A stretch of DNA of 42,954 nt. Origin: a virus. Location of the stretch: positions 1-42,954 of the IMG/VR virus record IMGVR_UViG_3300000115_000051; one strand, given 5' to 3'. Every line of letters begins with the position of its first letter. The first letter of the stretch is position 1. The translations under genes and the position numbers were made by a program. Below the pieces are notes generated by a model. It did no database searches and was not told the DNA's origin. It saw only the letters and a program-made list of their open reading frames with translations. This document shows, piece after piece, positions 41,015-42,954 of the stretch.

Positions 41015-41727
41015 TGCCATTTAACGTCAACGAGTTCAAATCGAGAATTGGTGGAAGACTTGCTTCACCAGCAAATTTTAGAGTTTTGTTTTCTGGTGCA
41101 ATTTTGACTGGCGGGGCTGATAGAATGCTTGCGCTTCTTTGTAATGCAACACAACTACCGGGACGTTCTTTTTCAACAAATGAATACGCAACACATGGTC
41201 CAATCAGAAAATACCCATATCAAAGTGTGTATGACGACGTAACATTTTCATTCTATTGTGAAGAAAGTATGGGTGTGTCTGAACTATTCAATGAATGGCA
41301 AAATTATATATCAGACAACAACACAACAAACGACTTCAGCTATTATGAAGACTATGTGAGTGATATGATTATTGAACAATTTGATGCTTCTGGCAATTCA
41401 ACAAGATCAATTAAATTAATTGACGCATTTCCTATCATGGTGTCACCAATGGATCTAAGTTGGGCTTCTCAGAACGAATTCATGAACTTACAAGTCACTT
41501 TTGCATTTAAATATTGGAGAGAAGAGCCCTTACTAATCAAACCTTTTGGAAATTACTTACACGTCAACCCTCTATACCCAAATTTTGACATTTCGGGGGC
41601 GCTTTCGCAGTTTGGAGCTGCTGTTTTCTCTAGAGTGGATGGACAATTTTACGATAGAGCGAAGCAGTCTATTCGCTTTGGCAAAAATATAAATAATTCT
41701 TTGTCAGAAAGACAAAACCCTGCATGA
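41014..41727 (+). CDS. 54: gp54-like tail tube initiator (gp19-fold)
   Basis: This 237-residue protein starts MPFNVNEFKSRIGGRL, close to the gp19 start MPFNVNDFRAQL, and continues with LCNATQLPGRSFSTNEYATH, matching the gp19 LPGG loop and following strand, then KYPYQSVYDDVTFSFYCEES and LIDAFPIMVSPMDLSWASQN. This is the T4_gp19 tail tube family. A second, longer member beside hub genes is best explained as the tube initiator gp54, which sits on gp48. I chose ATG 41014, overlapping the previous stop as TAATG with GGAAGAAG upstream, over an earlier in-frame ATG at 40927. A perfect late promoter for gene 26 lies in its last codons. Confidence 0.75.
   Translation: MPFNVNEFKSRIGGRLASPANFRVLFSGAILTGGADRMLALLCNATQLPGRSFSTNEYATHGPIRKYPYQSVYDDVTFSFYCEESMGVSELFNEWQNYISDNNTTNDFSYYEDYVSDMIIEQFDASGNSTRSIKLIDAFPIMVSPMDLSWASQNEFMNLQVTFAFKYWREEPLLIKPFGNYLHVNPLYPNFDISGALSQFGAAVFSRVDGQFYDRAKQSIRFGKNINNSLSERQNPA
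41688..41695 (+). promoter_or_regulatory. T4-type late promoter of gene 26 (TATAAATA)
   Basis: Exact late octamer on the plus strand, inside the last codons of the gp54-like gene. Expected initiation near 41702 gives a leader of about 45 bases to gene 26, including its TTAGGAGC ribosome binding site. Confidence 0.72.
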
Positions 41728-41747
41728 TAATTAGGAGCAACTAAATT

Positions 41748-42467
41748 ATGGCTTTACCCAAACTTGATTTACCTTTATACGAACTTGAACTTCCATCGAA
41801 TGGGAAAACCGTTTCATATAGACCATTTTTAGTCAAAGAAGAGAAGATTCTTTTGATGGCTATGGAAAGTGAAAGTGAAAAAGAAATGGTTACTGGTGTT
41901 CGACAGATCATCAGTAATTGTGTTTCGGGAGAGAATTTTGATGTAGACAAAATTCCACTATTCGACATTGAGTATATTCTACTCCACCTAAGAGGCGTAT
42001 CAATGGGTGGAACAATTACAATGAAATATAAAAACAAAGCATGTACCAAAAATAAATGCCAACCAATTTCTGTTGAAGTTGATATCTTAGCGTCTAATAT
42101 TGAAAAAGATCCAGAACACAACGCAAAAATTGAATTAACAGATACCGTTGGTTTGATTTTGGGATATCCCGACATCAGGATGATCAGTCAATTGAATGGC
42201 TCGAACGAATCCATTGAAGCATCTATGGATGTCATTGCAAAGTGTATAGATCAGGTTTACGACGAGGAAAATGTTTATAGTAGAACAGACTTCACATTCA
42301 AAGAAATCAAAGAGTTTGTTGACAATTTAACAGCACCTCAGTTTGAAAAGGTTCAAGCATTTTTTAACACTACACCAAAGATCTGTCAAGATGTTGAGGT
42401 TTCTTGTGATAAATGTGAATTTAAAGAAACGATAAAATTGGAGGGGCTTTCTAGTTTTTTCGATTGA
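41748..42467 (+). CDS. 26: gp26-like baseplate hub subunit
   Basis: This 239-residue protein matches the T4 baseplate hub gp26 family (T4: 208). It starts LPKLDLPLYELELPSNGKTV, then SYRPFLVKEEKILLMAMESE, and IPLFDIEYILLHLRGVSMGG, the usual N-terminal pattern. CTKNKC (about 102-107) and CDKC near the C-terminus (VSCDKCEFKE) form a C-x4-C plus C-x2-C set that may bind zinc. LTDTVGLILGYPDIRMISQL is another conserved section. By analogy with tape-measure chaperone systems it may be needed to assemble the hub. The ATG follows TTAGGAGC, and its stop overlaps the next gene. Confidence 0.9.
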   Translation: MALPKLDLPLYELELPSNGKTVSYRPFLVKEEKILLMAMESESEKEMVTGVRQIISNCVSGENFDVDKIPLFDIEYILLHLRGVSMGGTITMKYKNKACTKNKCQPISVEVDILASNIEKDPEHNAKIELTDTVGLILGYPDIRMISQLNGSNESIEASMDVIAKCIDQVYDEENVYSRTDFTFKEIKEFVDNLTAPQFEKVQAFFNTTPKICQDVEVSCDKCEFKETIKLEGLSSFFD

Positions 42468-42646
42468 TTCTCTCTGACAGATCGTTAGAGGGAATATTCA
42501 AAATCAATTTTGGGTTAATGCAACATCACAATTACACTTTGAGTGATATTGAAAATATGATGCCTTGGGAAAGAGATCTGTATGTGACACTTGTTGCTGA
42601 TCATGTTCAAAAAGAAAATGAAAAGCTAAAAGAGGTAAACAGGTAA
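42464..42646 (+). CDS. 51: gp51-like small hub assembly protein
   Basis: This protein has 60 residues, from TTG 42464 which overlaps the gp26 stop in TTGA. The core IFKINFGLMQHHNYTLSDIENMMPWERDLYV is typical of the short partner that follows gp26 in T4-like phages and corresponds to part of T4 gp51, the hub assembly catalyst. The gp26/short-partner arrangement resembles the tape-measure chaperone pair of siphophages (gpG/gpGT). The TTG start is less certain than for genes 8 and 25: the first ATG lies at codon 19, but residues before it look conserved. The next gene starts one base after its stop. Confidence 0.72.
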   Translation: MILSDRSLEGIFKINFGLMQHHNYTLSDIENMMPWERDLYVTLVADHVQKENEKLKEVNR

Positions 42647-42647
42647 A

Positions 42648-42954
42648 ATGGCAAAAGAAGAAGATGTAAAGAGCTTGACTAAAGCTATAACTGCATTAAA
42701 ACAAACTGCTGCAACCACAGCAACCAATCTTGCTAAATCCGATTTGGCGATATCAGCTATTAATGGAGCCGTTGGAGACATGGCAAATATTCCATTATTC
42801 AAAAGTGGTGCGTCGGCTGCAAAGTTTTTGGGTGGCAAGGCATTGTCGGGTGCGGGAGCTTTAGCGGGAAAAATTAAGGGGAGAGGAAAAAGTGGGTCCA
42901 CTGATGATAAAAACAATGAATCCAAAAGTAAAGACGGTGGAGCCAAAAGAGATC
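42648..42954 (+). CDS. N-terminal part of a large hub or tape-measure-like gene
   Basis: An ATG one base after the gp51-like stop opens a frame that continues off the right edge (102 codons seen). The protein starts MAKEEDVKSLTKAITALKQT, is rich in Ala, Thr and Ser, has a Gly/Ala segment (FLGGKALSGAGALAGKIKG), then a charged Lys/Asp/Ser tract. Its place after the gp26 and gp51-like genes is where tape-measure or gp29-type hub genes are found in related phages. The visible part is too short and low in complexity to prove this. Confidence 0.5.
   Translation, partial: MAKEEDVKSLTKAITALKQTAATTATNLAKSDLAISAINGAVGDMANIPLFKSGASAAKFLGGKALSGAGALAGKIKGRGKSGSTDDKNNESKSKDGGAKRD

Overview
The window is a 43-kb piece of a T4-like myovirus genome (Caudoviricetes). 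Nearly every gene can be matched to a T4 core morphogenesis or recombination gene: gp47, gp55, UvsW, UvsY, gp23, gp22, gp21, a gp67-like protein, gp20, gp19, gp18, gp17, gp16, gp15, gp14, gp13, a DUF4815-type structural protein, gp8, gp7, gp6, gp25, gp5, a gp27-like hub, gp53, gp48, gp4, a gp54-like protein, gp26 and a gp51-like protein. The set and order (capsid, tail-tube-like protein, uvsY, uvsW, 55, 47; very long DUF4815 structural protein; gp48 and gp53 beside the hub) resemble marine T4-like phages of the cyanophage/pelagiphage type rather than coliphage T4. The DNA is moderately AT-rich. I see no tRNA, host metabolic gene, transposon, intron or CRISPR, so the host cannot be named from this window.

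Layout. (1) 1-3.5 kb, minus strand: recombination and late-transcription operon uvsY-uvsW-55-47, tightly packed, behind a promoter with consensus -35 and -10 boxes. (2) 3.5-9.4 kb, minus: head genes portal (20), 67-like, protease (21), scaffold (22), major capsid (23), followed by a strong intrinsic terminator and a tail-tube-fold protein. (3) 9.4-16.7 kb, minus: tail tube 19, sheath 18, terminase 17 and 16, sheath stabiliser 15, necks 14 and 13, and two small proteins. (4) 16.7-28.1 kb, minus: two very large structural genes (1146 and 2068 aa) and wedge protein gp8. (5) 28.2-39.9 kb, minus: baseplate genes 7, 6, 25, 5, 27-like, 53 and 48; gp7 carries a long lectin-like extension. (6) 39.9-43.0 kb, plus strand: head completion 4, a conserved unknown, gp54-like, gp26, gp51-like and the start of an Ala/Gly-rich gene that may be the tape measure. 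The minus and plus blocks diverge from a 52-bp region with late-promoter-like sequences pointing both ways.

How it works together. gp55, the late sigma factor, is encoded here, and T4-type late promoters (TATAAATA) stand before genes 22, 18, 8 and 26, with near matches before gene 67-like, gene 23 and the divergent pair. Two further perfect copies lie inside coding sequence, upstream of gene 15 and of the 2068-aa gene. Many genes are joined by ATGA or TAATG overlaps, as expected for translationally coupled structural operons. Genes 8 and 25 begin with TTG supported by good Shine-Dalgarno sites.

The most unusual content is in the host-contact and baseplate genes: a DUF4815-class protein split into two genes with a new Pro/Thr-linked module inserted at the junction, a gp7 extended by carbohydrate-binding-like modules, and a gp5 needle built from nearly identical 24-bp repeats. 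I found no defence or otherwise wholly new multigene system.
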